A stretch of 10,954 nt of DNA from JAMXLO01 sp041487355 (GCA_041487355.1 JBGPND010000180.1:1-10954); one strand, 5' to 3'. Counted from the stretch's first letter, positions 1-5,899 are shown. The notes: generated by a model from the letters alone, not told the origin. Numbers and translations: made by a program.

Positions 1-158
1 ATCTCGGGAGCCGGCTCAGAATCCCCGGCCCGCGTCTCATTCCACCGTTGCCGGGCCTCGTCCGTTGCCGCGGGCAGCCCGCCTGAAACCGGCGCGTGCC
101 CGGGGTTTTGCCCCTATTACATGCCCTCAGCCTAAGTGCATGATTTCGCTCGGGAGTT
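1..158. other. left flank, probable host chromosome, no gene recognised
   Basis: This stretch lies outside the tRNA 3' end and is therefore probably chromosomal DNA downstream of the tRNA-Lys gene. One + strand frame is open from the window edge to a TAA at 133-135, but its 44 residues resemble nothing I know, so I do not call a gene. A short GGGG/CCCC hairpin at about 102-114 could help end tRNA transcription on the - strand, but it has no T-run. Confidence 0.4.
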
Positions 159-203
159 TGGTGGGCGCAGTAGGACTCGAACCTACGGCCCGCTGATTAA
201 GAG
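159..203 (-). other. attachment site: displaced 3' end of tRNA-Lys(CUU)
   Basis: Read on the - strand, these 45 bases give an anticodon loop CTCTTAA (anticodon CTT, lysine), the 3' anticodon stem TCAGC, a variable region, the T-arm GTAGG-TTCGAGT-CCTAC, the acceptor strand TGCGCCC, discriminator A and an encoded CCA. Upstream the match to a tRNA stops: the 5' anticodon stem should read GCTGA but is CCTGT, so it cannot pair, and no D-arm follows. This is the usual remnant when a tyrosine integrase recombines in the anticodon-loop/3' end of a tRNA gene. By geometry, the intact tRNA-Lys should sit at the far right end of the element, outside this window. If the source is a free phage genome, this would be attP instead. 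Confidence 0.8.
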
Positions 204-230
204 ACAGGCCCGGCGCCTTGCCATCGCTGC

Positions 231-248
231 CGTGTCCGCCGTGTCCGC
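231..248 (+). repeat. tandem 9-bp direct repeat CGTGTCCGC
   Basis: Two exact copies of CGTGTCCGC lie head to tail at 231-239 and 240-248, 28 bases inside the attachment core. Direct repeats here commonly act as integrase arm-type sites or excisionase sites. The same octamer GTGTCCGC recurs upstream of the integrase gene in reverse and at 2450 and 5881. Confidence 0.6.
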
Positions 249-309
249 AGACTGACCCCGAGAAAATCGCTGAAATCACGCCATAATCCCGGAAGGCTGC
301 TGATAATCC

Positions 310-338
310 TTGAACGCGACGGAACGCCAGAGCATATT
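310..338 (+). promoter_or_regulatory. possible integrase promoter
   Basis: TTGAAC at 310-315 and CATATT at 333-338 are separated by 17 bases and match the sigma-70 boxes at 4 of 6 positions each. Transcription would start near 345, about 30 bases before the integrase start codon and inside the inverted GTGTCCGC pair. This is a visual match only; GC-rich hosts often use divergent promoters. Confidence 0.3.
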
Positions 339-342
339 ACAT

Positions 343-361
343 GCGGACATGGCGCGGACAC
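343..361 (-). promoter_or_regulatory. paired GTGTCCGC operator/arm-type site upstream of int
   Basis: On the - strand this reads GTGTCCGC-N3-ATGTCCGC: two octamers starting 11 bases apart, differing at one base. It covers the expected transcription start of the integrase and ends 13 bases before its ATG. The same 8+3+8 layout occurs at 5881-5899. It could be a repressor operator or an integrase/excisionase arm site; the sequence does not decide. Confidence 0.45.
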
Positions 362-374
362 GGGAGTCGATGCG

Positions 375-1640
375 ATGGCGGACAAGCCGAACTTCAAGGC
401 GATCGACCGGCTGGTGCGGGCACTCCCGAAGCCGGCCAGCGGGAACAAGACCTATAGCGAGGCGGAGCTGCGGCGCCGCGGGATGACGGGGCCTTGGGTG
501 CGAGGGCTGGCGTCGCGTGTGACCACGGCCGACGCGAGAGCCTGGGTGATGCGGTATCGGGCGGAGGGTATCGAGCGTCTGCACACCATCGGCGACGTTG
601 AAGCCTGGCCTGCCGCCGAGGTATGGCCCGAGGCAACCGAACTGCGCCGCAAGATCGACGGCGGCGGCGATCCGCGGATGGAAAAGAAGGCCAAGCAGGA
701 AGCCCCCACCGTCAACGACCTCGCCGACCGATTCGAGGCGGAGCATTTGCCGAGGCTGCGGCTGGCCACCGCGCGGGACTATGCGTCGATCCTGCGCTTG
801 TACATCCGGCCGCAACTCGGCCAGATCAAGGTGGCGGCGCTGCGGCATGCCGATGGGCAACGGCTGCATGACAAGGTGGCGGAGACCGCGCCGTACCGCG
901 CCAACCGCTGCGTTGCGGTTCTGTCGAAAGCTACGTCACTCGCGGTCAAGTGGGAGATGCGGCAGGACAACCCGTTTCGGGGCGTGGAGCGATCACCCGA
1001 GCAACGGCGCGAACGGTTCCTGACCCCGGCCGAGATTGCCCGGCTGGGCGACGTGCTAGCGGCGCATCCCGAGCGCACCAGCGCGAACGCGGTGCGGCTG
1101 CTGCTGCTGACCGGCGCCCGCAAGGGCGAGTTGCTGGTGGCACGGTGGCCGGATATCGACCTTGCGGCCGGGGCGTGGTCGAAGCCGGCTGCCACGACCA
1201 AGACGGCAAAGCTGCATCGCGTGCCGCTGTCAGCGCCGGCCCTGCAACTGCTGTCCGGCATGAAGGCCGAGGCTGATCAGGAAAACGCACGGCGCGAGCG
1301 CGACGGATTCACACGGATCGACCACGTTTTCCCCGGCGCAAACGGAAAACCGTTGCACGATATTAAGCATTTCTGGGCCGCCGTGTCCCGCAAGGCCGAT
1401 CTGCAAGGCGTTCGCGTGCATGATCTGCGGCATACCTTCGCGAGCATCCTGGCATCGTCCGGCCTGAGCCTGCCGATCATCGGCAGCCTGTTGGGGCACA
1501 CCCAGGCCGCGACCACGCAGCGATACGCACACCTGATGGACGACCCGCTGCGCGCCGCTACCGAGCGCGCCGGCGCTGTCATCATGGGGGCCGGGAAGCC
1601 GGGGGCCGACGTGCTGCCGCTGGCCGGGAGGCGGGCATGA
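375..1640 (+). CDS. int: tyrosine recombinase / phage integrase (P4-type)
   Basis: This site-specific recombinase should join the element to the tRNA-Lys 3' end and, with an excisionase, cut it out. The 421-aa length fits P4-type integrases. Residues ~20-100 resemble the N-terminal arm-binding DUF4102 region (ending in RRKIDGGGDPR), ~110-190 the SAM-like core-binding domain, and ~205-400 the catalytic domain. The catalytic set is complete: R249 (LLLTGARKGEL), probable K276, H349 and R352 in HDLRH, H375 in GHTQ and the nucleophile Y384 in TQRYAHL. The ATG at 375 has a GGGAG ribosome site at 363-366 and neighbouring bases. The gene sits next to the attachment core and overlaps the next gene by ATGA. 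The family assignment is firm; the exact tRNA target is inferred from position. Confidence 0.95.
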   Translation: MADKPNFKAIDRLVRALPKPASGNKTYSEAELRRRGMTGPWVRGLASRVTTADARAWVMRYRAEGIERLHTIGDVEAWPAAEVWPEATELRRKIDGGGDPRMEKKAKQEAPTVNDLADRFEAEHLPRLRLATARDYASILRLYIRPQLGQIKVAALRHADGQRLHDKVAETAPYRANRCVAVLSKATSLAVKWEMRQDNPFRGVERSPEQRRERFLTPAEIARLGDVLAAHPERTSANAVRLLLLTGARKGELLVARWPDIDLAAGAWSKPAATTKTAKLHRVPLSAPALQLLSGMKAEADQENARRERDGFTRIDHVFPGANGKPLHDIKHFWAAVSRKADLQGVRVHDLRHTFASILASSGLSLPIIGSLLGHTQAATTQRYAHLMDDPLRAATERAGAVIMGAGKPGADVLPLAGRRA

Positions 1641-2398
1641 GCGCGCCCCGTTTCGGATTTCTCTCGGAACCGTCCGGCCCCGTCGATCCTGAGTGGTTAG
1701 GCAAAGGCGAATGGCTGTCGCGCGCAGCGCAAGCTTTTGGACACCCTGATCTGATAGCGCAGTGCAACGCGGCGGCTGAAAGATTCAAGGCGCTTGGCGA
1801 TGGCGAAACAGTGGAGTCGTTTCGTCTTGACGCTGTAGCGCCAAGCCGCGATGCCGCCCGGGGACTGGCGGGACGGTTGACGGGAGAGCAACGCACGGCA
1901 TGGACATTGTACACGGGACTGGAACGTGTCTTGTGGGGGTACCTGCGATATCAGTTGCAGAATCAATTGCTGGTGGCGTTGGGCAGTCCCGAAAGGAAAT
2001 GGGAAGCCCCGGTGTGGATCGCCACCGCGCGCTGGTCTGATCTCAACATTGACCCCTTCAAGGGCGATGTGGCTTGCGGTACGGCGGGGTTGTTCTACTC
2101 GGTTCGCGTTATGCTCCTGCCGGTTTCAGACATTCCTGCGGAGGAGGTGGCCACCGTGGTCGCGCCACGGCCGGCCGCATTGCCACAGGGGAAGGTGAGT
2201 GCCGTCGAGATTCAAGATTTCGTCGCGAGTTTCGTCGCCCGCGTCCGTTCCGAGGGCCGCGAGCCAACCGCGCTTGAATTAGAGGAAAAATGGCAGGAAA
2301 CCGGCCATCGGGGATACCGGAAGGCTGTAAGGGACGAACTCATTAAGCAGGTAGGGCCGATCCAAGTTGGCCGGCCGTCGAAAACTCGCAGGATTTAA
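1637..2398 (+). CDS. unrecognised 253-aa protein coupled to the integrase
   Basis: I do not recognise this protein. It starts at an ATGA overlap with the integrase stop, with a strong GGGAGG site at 1626-1631, so it is almost certainly translated and coupled to int. It has no signal peptide or clear membrane segment. The middle (~85-165) is rich in aromatic residues (LERVLWGYLRYQLQ, WIATARWSDL), suggesting a folded globular domain. A proline/alanine linker (~173-183) leads to a helical C-terminal part (~187-253) ending in the basic tail GRPSKTRRI, which could bind DNA; the stretch LELEEKWQETGHRGYRKAVR looks helix-turn-helix-like. The coding sequence is somewhat less GC-rich than the integrase. 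A role in recombination control or an accessory cargo function are both possible; neither is shown. Confidence 0.85.
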   Translation: MSAPRFGFLSEPSGPVDPEWLGKGEWLSRAAQAFGHPDLIAQCNAAAERFKALGDGETVESFRLDAVAPSRDAARGLAGRLTGEQRTAWTLYTGLERVLWGYLRYQLQNQLLVALGSPERKWEAPVWIATARWSDLNIDPFKGDVACGTAGLFYSVRVMLLPVSDIPAEEVATVVAPRPAALPQGKVSAVEIQDFVASFVARVRSEGREPTALELEEKWQETGHRGYRKAVRDELIKQVGPIQVGRPSKTRRI

Positions 2399-2432
2399 TT
2401 CGCCGCGAATTTGCGAATATCGCCGGCGAATT
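2397..2432. repeat. GCGAAT repeat cluster upstream of the excisionase-like gene
   Basis: A perfect palindrome AATTCGC-C-GCGAATT (2397-2411) is followed by further GCGAAT copies at 2413-2418 and 2427-2432. Four copies of one hexamer (one inverted) within 36 bases, just upstream of a small DNA-binding protein gene, suggest a protein-binding site, for example for autoregulation. Confidence 0.4.
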
Positions 2433-2434
2433 TT
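2397..2434 (+). terminator. hairpin after the int operon, possible terminator
   Basis: AATTCGCCGCGA (2397-2408) pairs with TCGCCGGCGAATT (2420-2432) with one bulged G, giving a 12-bp stem around an 11-base loop, followed by TT. It begins in the stop codon of the 253-aa gene. The T-run is short, so termination may be weak. The same bases hold a perfect 15-bp palindrome and may instead be an operator. Confidence 0.4.
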
Positions 2435-2449
2435 CGTGCCCCTATCTGA

Positions 2450-2457
2450 GTGTCCGC
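2450..2457 (+). promoter_or_regulatory. single GTGTCCGC motif upstream of the excisionase-like gene
   Basis: This exact octamer matches the motif at 232, 241, 354 (reverse), 5881 and 5892. Here it follows an AT-rich CTATCT, as it follows the proposed -10 boxes of the other two sites. No partner octamer lies 11 bases away and no convincing -35 box was seen, so this copy is weaker evidence. Confidence 0.3.
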
Positions 2458-2479
2458 GCAACCGAAGGAATGCGGACCG

Positions 2480-2755
2480 ATGGACACGATGGAAGCCCCG
2501 GCGAAGGCGGTTGAACCGCTGTTCCCCGATCGAATCACGTTGCTGGATATTGCACGGGCGATGCGACCCGGCGACCCGCGCGGCGCGTGCGAGCGAACCG
2601 CACGCAATGCGATGGATCGGTTGGCCGTCCCGTATCTGAAACTGGCCGGTATGCGCTGGTACGACCGGGCCGTGGTGCGGGAGGCGCTGCTGCGCAGCGA
2701 GGTGAACCGCCAGCCGCGTGGCCGTGGCCGCCCGTCAAATCGAAAGGCCGCATAG
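2480..2755 (+). CDS. small winged-helix DNA-binding protein, excisionase/AlpA-like
   Basis: This 91-aa protein has the layout of MerR-like excisionase/AlpA proteins: a helix-turn-helix (LLDIARAM, then ERTARNAMDRLAVP) followed by a wing and helix (YLKLAGMRWYDRAVVREAL). Such proteins bend DNA for excision or activate element genes, as AlpA/Vis do in P4-like satellites. The C-terminal tail PRGRGRPSNRK resembles an AT-hook, which is unusual in this family. I chose the ATG at 2480 because GAAGGA lies at 2465-2470, about ten bases upstream; an in-frame GTG at 2450 would add ten residues but overlaps the GTGTCCGC motif and lacks a ribosome site. Its place between the integration and replication modules fits a switch role. 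The fold is fairly clear; the function is inferred. Confidence 0.75.
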   Translation: MDTMEAPAKAVEPLFPDRITLLDIARAMRPGDPRGACERTARNAMDRLAVPYLKLAGMRWYDRAVVREALLRSEVNRQPRGRGRPSNRKAA

Positions 2756-2760
2756 CAAAA

Positions 2761-2786
2761 CCCCCACACGCGGCGACGTGCGGGGG
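2761..2786. terminator. strong GC hairpin after the excisionase-like gene
   Basis: CCCCCACACG (2761-2770) pairs with CGTGCGGGGG (2777-2786) with one A-C mismatch around a six-base loop. It starts six bases after the stop codon. Four A bases precede it and no T-run follows on the + strand, so it is a textbook intrinsic terminator only for - strand transcription, where no gene is seen. On the + strand it may be a weak terminator or an mRNA-stabilising end. Confidence 0.45.
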
Positions 2787-2801
2787 ATGCTCGGTAAGGC
2801 G

Positions 2802-2825
2802 GATCATCAGCGGACGTGGATGATC
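2802..2825. promoter_or_regulatory. inverted repeat GATCATC-N10-GATGATC, operator-like
   Basis: Perfect 7-bp arms at 2802-2808 and 2819-2825 have centres 17 bases apart, a spacing typical of dimeric regulators binding one face of DNA. It lies in the 122-base gap before the replication genes, so it could control them. No matching promoter was recognised. Confidence 0.35.
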
Positions 2826-2877
2826 TATCACCCCCGAGCTAAACCTGCAAGCGCCGCGTTCTGCGAAGGACGCGAGA

Positions 2878-3006
2878 ATGCACAATCTGCCCACCGACCT
2901 CGATAAGCTGCGGGACCAGCTTTTGCGCGCCGTTGCGCGGGGGCTCCTTTCCTGGGCCATTTACTGGGTGGTTCTGCGCCATATGCGGCGGGGTGCGGCG
3001 CGATGA
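2878..3006 (+). CDS. 42-aa probable single-pass membrane peptide
   Basis: This short gene starts at an ATG with GAAGGA at 2865-2870, seven bases upstream, and ends in an ATGA overlap with the next start. Such coupling makes chance unlikely. The product has a charged N-terminal helix (LPTDLDKLRDQ), a hydrophobic stretch at ~18-35 (VARGLLSWAIYWVVL) and a basic tail (RHMRRGAAR), giving one membrane helix or a membrane-bound amphipathic helix. I recognise no family. As first gene of the replication operon it could anchor replication proteins, act as a toxin-like or exclusion peptide, or serve mainly to couple translation. Confidence 0.6.
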   Translation: MHNLPTDLDKLRDQLLRAVARGLLSWAIYWVVLRHMRRGAAR

Positions 3007-3215
3007 ACCGCCGCCAGCGCCGCGCGGCGGAAGCGGCACGGCGCCGCATACCAGACGATTCGCTGATCGTCGCACTCAACCGGGCCGACCTGCTGCGCAT
3101 CGTCGCCGCAATGGTTGAGGCGGATGAAACGGTTTCCGGTGCAACGATCATCACGGCCGATGGGGAAGTTTCTTATGTGGACGCCACCATGCTGCGGCGG
3201 GGCGGCCAAGCGTGA
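3003..3215 (+). CDS. 70-aa unrecognised protein
   Basis: The start overlaps the preceding stop (ATGA) and the stop overlaps the GTG of the primase, so it sits tightly inside the replication operon. The N-terminus is strongly basic (MNRRQRRAAEAARRR); residues ~20-66 look like a small alpha/beta fold (SLIVALNRADLLRIVAAMV, then GATIITADGEVSYVDATML). It may bind nucleic acid or partner the primase. No family is recognised. Confidence 0.7.
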   Translation: MNRRQRRAAEAARRRIPDDSLIVALNRADLLRIVAAMVEADETVSGATIITADGEVSYVDATMLRRGGQA

Positions 3216-4222
3216 ACGCGCTCGCCATTGCACTCGACCTCGCCACGCGGGATCTTCCCGTGTTTCCGTGTGGACGCAACAAGCGGCCGGCCATCTCTGA
3301 GAAGGAGGGCGGACGCGGGCTGCATGACGCCACGAGCGACCCGGCCACTATCCGGCGCATGTTCAACCGCCGCAACGCGGTCCTGGTCGGTGTACCGACC
3401 GGCGAAGCGTCCGGCTTCGATGCGCTGGACCTGGATTACCGGCACGGAGCAGAGGTGTGGGAACAGGCGAACCTCGCGCGCATACCAGAGACGCGCATGC
3501 ACGAGACGCCAAGCGGCGGGCGGCACCTGCTATTCCACCACGCTTTCGGCGTGCGCAACAGTGCGTCCAGGATCGCGGCAGGCGTCGATGTCCGTGGCGA
3601 AGGCGGCTACATCATTCATCCGCCGTCCACCCACTACAGCGTGATTTCCGATGCGCCGATAGCCCACTGGCCGGACTGGCTATTGCCGCTCGCGTTACCA
3701 GCACCGAAGCCAGACGCCACCCCGAGACAGTCCGGGCCACGCACACCGCTGTCAGATGAACGGCTGGAGGCAATCAAGAAGACAGCACTCGACCGGGTCC
3801 GGCGCGCGCCGGACGGTGGGAAGCACTTCACGTTGCGGAACTCGGCGCGCCTGCTTGGCGGAATTCAACAGCAAGCCGGCTTCACCCAGGAGACTGCGAT
3901 CAAGTGGTTACTGGATGAACTGCCGGATGGTGTGAAGGACTTAAACAACGCCGAGAAGACGGCCGCATGGGGGCTGGAACACGGGCGGCACAATCCGATC
4001 GAGGTAGAAGAAAGGCGTGAACATCACGCGCCTGATCCGCGCCGGAAGGCGATAGCGCGAGCGGCTTTCAGGATGCTTCGCGCCGGATTGGCCGGGCCTG
4101 ATCTGCTGGCCGCACTCCACGAGCAGAACGAACAGAGCGGCGAACCTCTTCCCCGTGACGACATTGGCGCGACAGCACTATGGGCCGCACAGCGGTTGGG
4201 GGGACAAGCCGATGCGCGATGA
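3212..4222 (+). CDS. bifunctional primase-polymerase (Prim-Pol, AEP superfamily)
   Basis: This enzyme should make primers, and perhaps extend them, to start DNA replication of the element. Residues ~5-155 are a Prim-Pol domain: the early ALATRDLPVFPCGRNKRP region, the metal-binding DALDLD (D73, D75), SGGRH (residues 101-105, with the catalytic-type H105) and GVDVRGEGGYIIHPPS (D126). Residues ~178-262 resemble a primase C-terminal helical (PriCT-like) domain. The GTG start overlaps the preceding TGA and has GGGGCGG about ten bases upstream. In many satellites and plasmids this domain is fused to a D5 helicase; here the helicase is the next, separate gene, overlapping by 11 bases, so the two probably work as a complex. 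The family call is confident. Confidence 0.92.
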   Translation: MNALAIALDLATRDLPVFPCGRNKRPAISEKEGGRGLHDATSDPATIRRMFNRRNAVLVGVPTGEASGFDALDLDYRHGAEVWEQANLARIPETRMHETPSGGRHLLFHHAFGVRNSASRIAAGVDVRGEGGYIIHPPSTHYSVISDAPIAHWPDWLLPLALPAPKPDATPRQSGPRTPLSDERLEAIKKTALDRVRRAPDGGKHFTLRNSARLLGGIQQQAGFTQETAIKWLLDELPDGVKDLNNAEKTAAWGLEHGRHNPIEVEERREHHAPDPRRKAIARAAFRMLRAGLAGPDLLAALHEQNEQSGEPLPRDDIGATALWAAQRLGGQADAR

Positions 4223-5612
4223 TGCGGGCGTCGCGCAGGAACTCGACAGACTGCGCGGCGGAGAAGTAACCCAGGTGCCCGAGTGGGTTGACCCGACCGA
4301 GGATTCGGTTGCGCGCGCATTCGTTGCCACCAACGCCGGCCGCTTCATCTACGACCATACCGCCGAAAGCTGGTACGTGTGGAAGGACGCAAGGTGGGCG
4401 CAGGATGTTCGCTCCAGCGTATTTCACTGCGCTCGCGAGTTCGCCCGCGCCGTCAGAGCGAAACTGACTGATCCGCCCGTCGCGCTTGCCAGGATTGCCT
4501 TCACTGCCGCCGTGGAACGCGCCTCGCGCGCTGACCCGAAGATGGCCGTCTCGCACGAGATTTGGGACATCGACCCTTGGTTGCTTGGCGTGCCCGGCGG
4601 CGCAATCGATCTTCGTACCGGCTCATTCCTTCCGCCGCAGCCGGATCGCTACATCAGCAGGCAGACCAGTGTGGCGCCCGCGTCACCCGGTATTACTGCG
4701 CCGCAATGGCTCGCCTTCCTGGACAGCGCCACCGGGCACGACAAGGAGCTACAGGGATTCTTGCAGCGCCTTGCCGGCTACGTGCTGACCGGCATCGTCA
4801 CCGAGGAGGTGTTGACGTTCATCTATGGGGGCGGCGGCAATGGCAAGGGCGTGTTCATCAGCACCTTGACCGGAATACTCGCTGAGTACGCGGTTGCAGT
4901 GCCGATCGACGTGTTCACCGCCACCACTCGGCTCAATCTCGAATACTACCGGGCGCAGATGGCCGGCGCGAGACTGATCACTGCCAGCGAAACCGAAGCC
5001 CACGCGGCATGGGCCGAATCGCAGATCAAAGAGATGACAGGCAACGAAGCCCCACTTTCAGCCCGCCAACCGTACGGACAGCCATTCACCTTCCGGCCGC
5101 AGTTCAAGATCGTGCTGGTCGGAAACCACGCGCCGAAGCTGAAGGGCCGAACGCCAGCTATGGAGCGGCGGCTGCGCATCGCGCCATTCAATCACATACC
5201 GGAAAAGCCGGACCCTGAGCTGAAAGACCGACTGCGCGGTGAGTGGCCCGCCATCCTGCGGTGGGCACTTGACGGCTGCCTGGCTTGGCAGCAGGACCGC
5301 CTCGGCACCGCCGCAGTCATCACCACGGCGACCAGCGCCTACTTCGAGCAACAGGATGCGTTCCGCCGATGGATTGAGGATCGCTGCATCCTTCACGACC
5401 CCCTCGAAATCAGGCCGAGCGCGTTGCAGGCCGACTTCACGTTATGGGCGCGGGAGAACGGTGAAGAAACGGTCACGCCAGCCGAGTTCAACGAAATGAT
5501 CGATCGCATGCCAAAGCTGAAGAGAGGTCGTTCGAACGGTGTCAGATGGGTCCGCGGCATCGGATTGAAGGTGCCGGCCAAGAGCAATAGTGCCGGCAGT
5601 GCCGGAGAGTGA
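4212..5612 (+). CDS. D5/P4-family SF3 replicative helicase
   Basis: This ATPase should melt the origin and unwind DNA for the Prim-Pol. With the ATG at 4212 it has 466 residues. The N-terminal part (~35-165) is D5_N-like (ESWYVWKDARWAQD, GAIDLRTGSFLPP). The SF3 core follows: Walker A GGGGNGKG at 206-213, Walker B region ARLITASE, motif C KIVLVGN (299-305) and the MERRLR arginine motif at 317-322. Walker A ends K-G rather than K-S/T. I prefer 4212 because GGGGGG lies about eight bases upstream; the in-frame GTG at 4155 has no ribosome site. The stop codon lies in a hairpin at the edge of the proposed origin, so the last codons encode part of the repeats. Confidence 0.93.
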   Translation: MRDDAGVAQELDRLRGGEVTQVPEWVDPTEDSVARAFVATNAGRFIYDHTAESWYVWKDARWAQDVRSSVFHCAREFARAVRAKLTDPPVALARIAFTAAVERASRADPKMAVSHEIWDIDPWLLGVPGGAIDLRTGSFLPPQPDRYISRQTSVAPASPGITAPQWLAFLDSATGHDKELQGFLQRLAGYVLTGIVTEEVLTFIYGGGGNGKGVFISTLTGILAEYAVAVPIDVFTATTRLNLEYYRAQMAGARLITASETEAHAAWAESQIKEMTGNEAPLSARQPYGQPFTFRPQFKIVLVGNHAPKLKGRTPAMERRLRIAPFNHIPEKPDPELKDRLRGEWPAILRWALDGCLAWQQDRLGTAAVITTATSAYFEQQDAFRRWIEDRCILHDPLEIRPSALQADFTLWARENGEETVTPAEFNEMIDRMPKLKRGRSNGVRWVRGIGLKVPAKSNSAGSAGE

Positions 5613-5706
5613 CGGCACTCTCGGAAACTTTCTCTCACACGCGCATACGCGCGTGTAGAAACTTTCGGGTAGGGTCGGCACTACCCGGCACTGTCGGCAC
5701 TGTGCC
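5589..5706. other. candidate replication origin with iteron-like repeats
   Basis: The motif CGGCACT occurs six times: as AGTGCCG at 5589-5595 and 5598-5604, and as CGGCACT at 5613-5619, 5676-5682, 5686-5692 and 5695-5701. Starts within the two groups are 9-10 bases apart, one helical turn. Between the groups are two GAAACTTTC boxes (5624-5632, 5658-5666), each nearly palindromic, flanking a perfect inverted repeat ACACGCGC-ATAC-GCGCGTGT (5637-5656). GGGTAG/CTACCC (5667-5672/5681-5686) adds another stem. The position immediately after the helicase gene, in an otherwise non-coding stretch, fits an origin bound by the helicase or Prim-Pol. The repeats are plain to see; the function is inferred. 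Confidence 0.5.
5602..5624 (+). terminator. hairpin over the helicase stop codon
   Basis: GAGAGTG (5605-5611) and CACTCTC (5616-5622) form a perfect 7-bp stem with a four-base loop, extendable to CCGGAGAGTG / CACTCTCGG with one bulge. The stop codon TGA (5610-5612) lies in it. It could end the replication transcript, although the following bases (GAAACTTTCTCTC) are only moderately T-rich. It may equally be part of the origin. Confidence 0.4.
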
Positions 5707-5843
5707 AGCACAACGCCAAATTCCCGCTCAACCGCCGATTCAATGCTTCCCGCCACCCGCGCGCCCGCGCCGCAGCGGTGAATCCGCCGCCGCGCCCGAC
5801 GTGGAACTGATTGATAGTCAGTCGGCCGCAGCCTCGAAACCCC

Positions 5844-5873
5844 TTGCACACCTAGGGATTTCGCGCCTATATG
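5844..5873 (+). promoter_or_regulatory. possible promoter for the phage-structural block
   Basis: TTGCAC (5844-5849) and TATATG (5868-5873) are 18 bases apart. Transcription would begin near 5880, at the GTGTCCGC pair, upstream of the SpoVG-like gene and the following string of overlapping genes. The remainder of the 5613-5941 gap, from about 5707 to 5843, shows no further structure I can name. Confidence 0.35.
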
Positions 5874-5879
5874 TCCTCC

Positions 5880-5899
5880 CGTGTCCGCGTGGTGTCCGC
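5880..5899 (+). promoter_or_regulatory. paired GTGTCCGC operator-like site before the structural block
   Basis: GTGTCCGC at 5881-5888 and 5892-5899 form an exact 8+3+8 pair, the layout seen in reverse at 343-361. As there, the pair falls where transcription from the proposed promoter would start. This suggests one regulator controlling both integrase and structural genes. Confidence 0.45.

Noticed and set aside
1..135. Frame open from the window edge to TAA at 133
   Set aside because: Forty-four residues with cysteine/proline-rich composition match no family known to me, and open frames of this size are common by chance at this GC content.
2787..2906. 39-residue frame starting at ATG 2787
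   Set aside because: The start abuts the hairpin stem with no usable ribosome spacing, and the frame overlaps the better-supported 42-aa gene.
4155..4211. Upstream GTG start for the helicase
   Set aside because: No ribosome site before it and a 68-base overlap with the primase; the ATG at 4212 has a strong GGGGGG site.
5589..5706. CRISPR-like reading of the repeat cluster
   Set aside because: Repeats are 7-8 bases with 2-3 base gaps and occur in both orientations; CRISPR repeats are longer, in one direction, with unique ~30-base spacers, and no cas gene is present.
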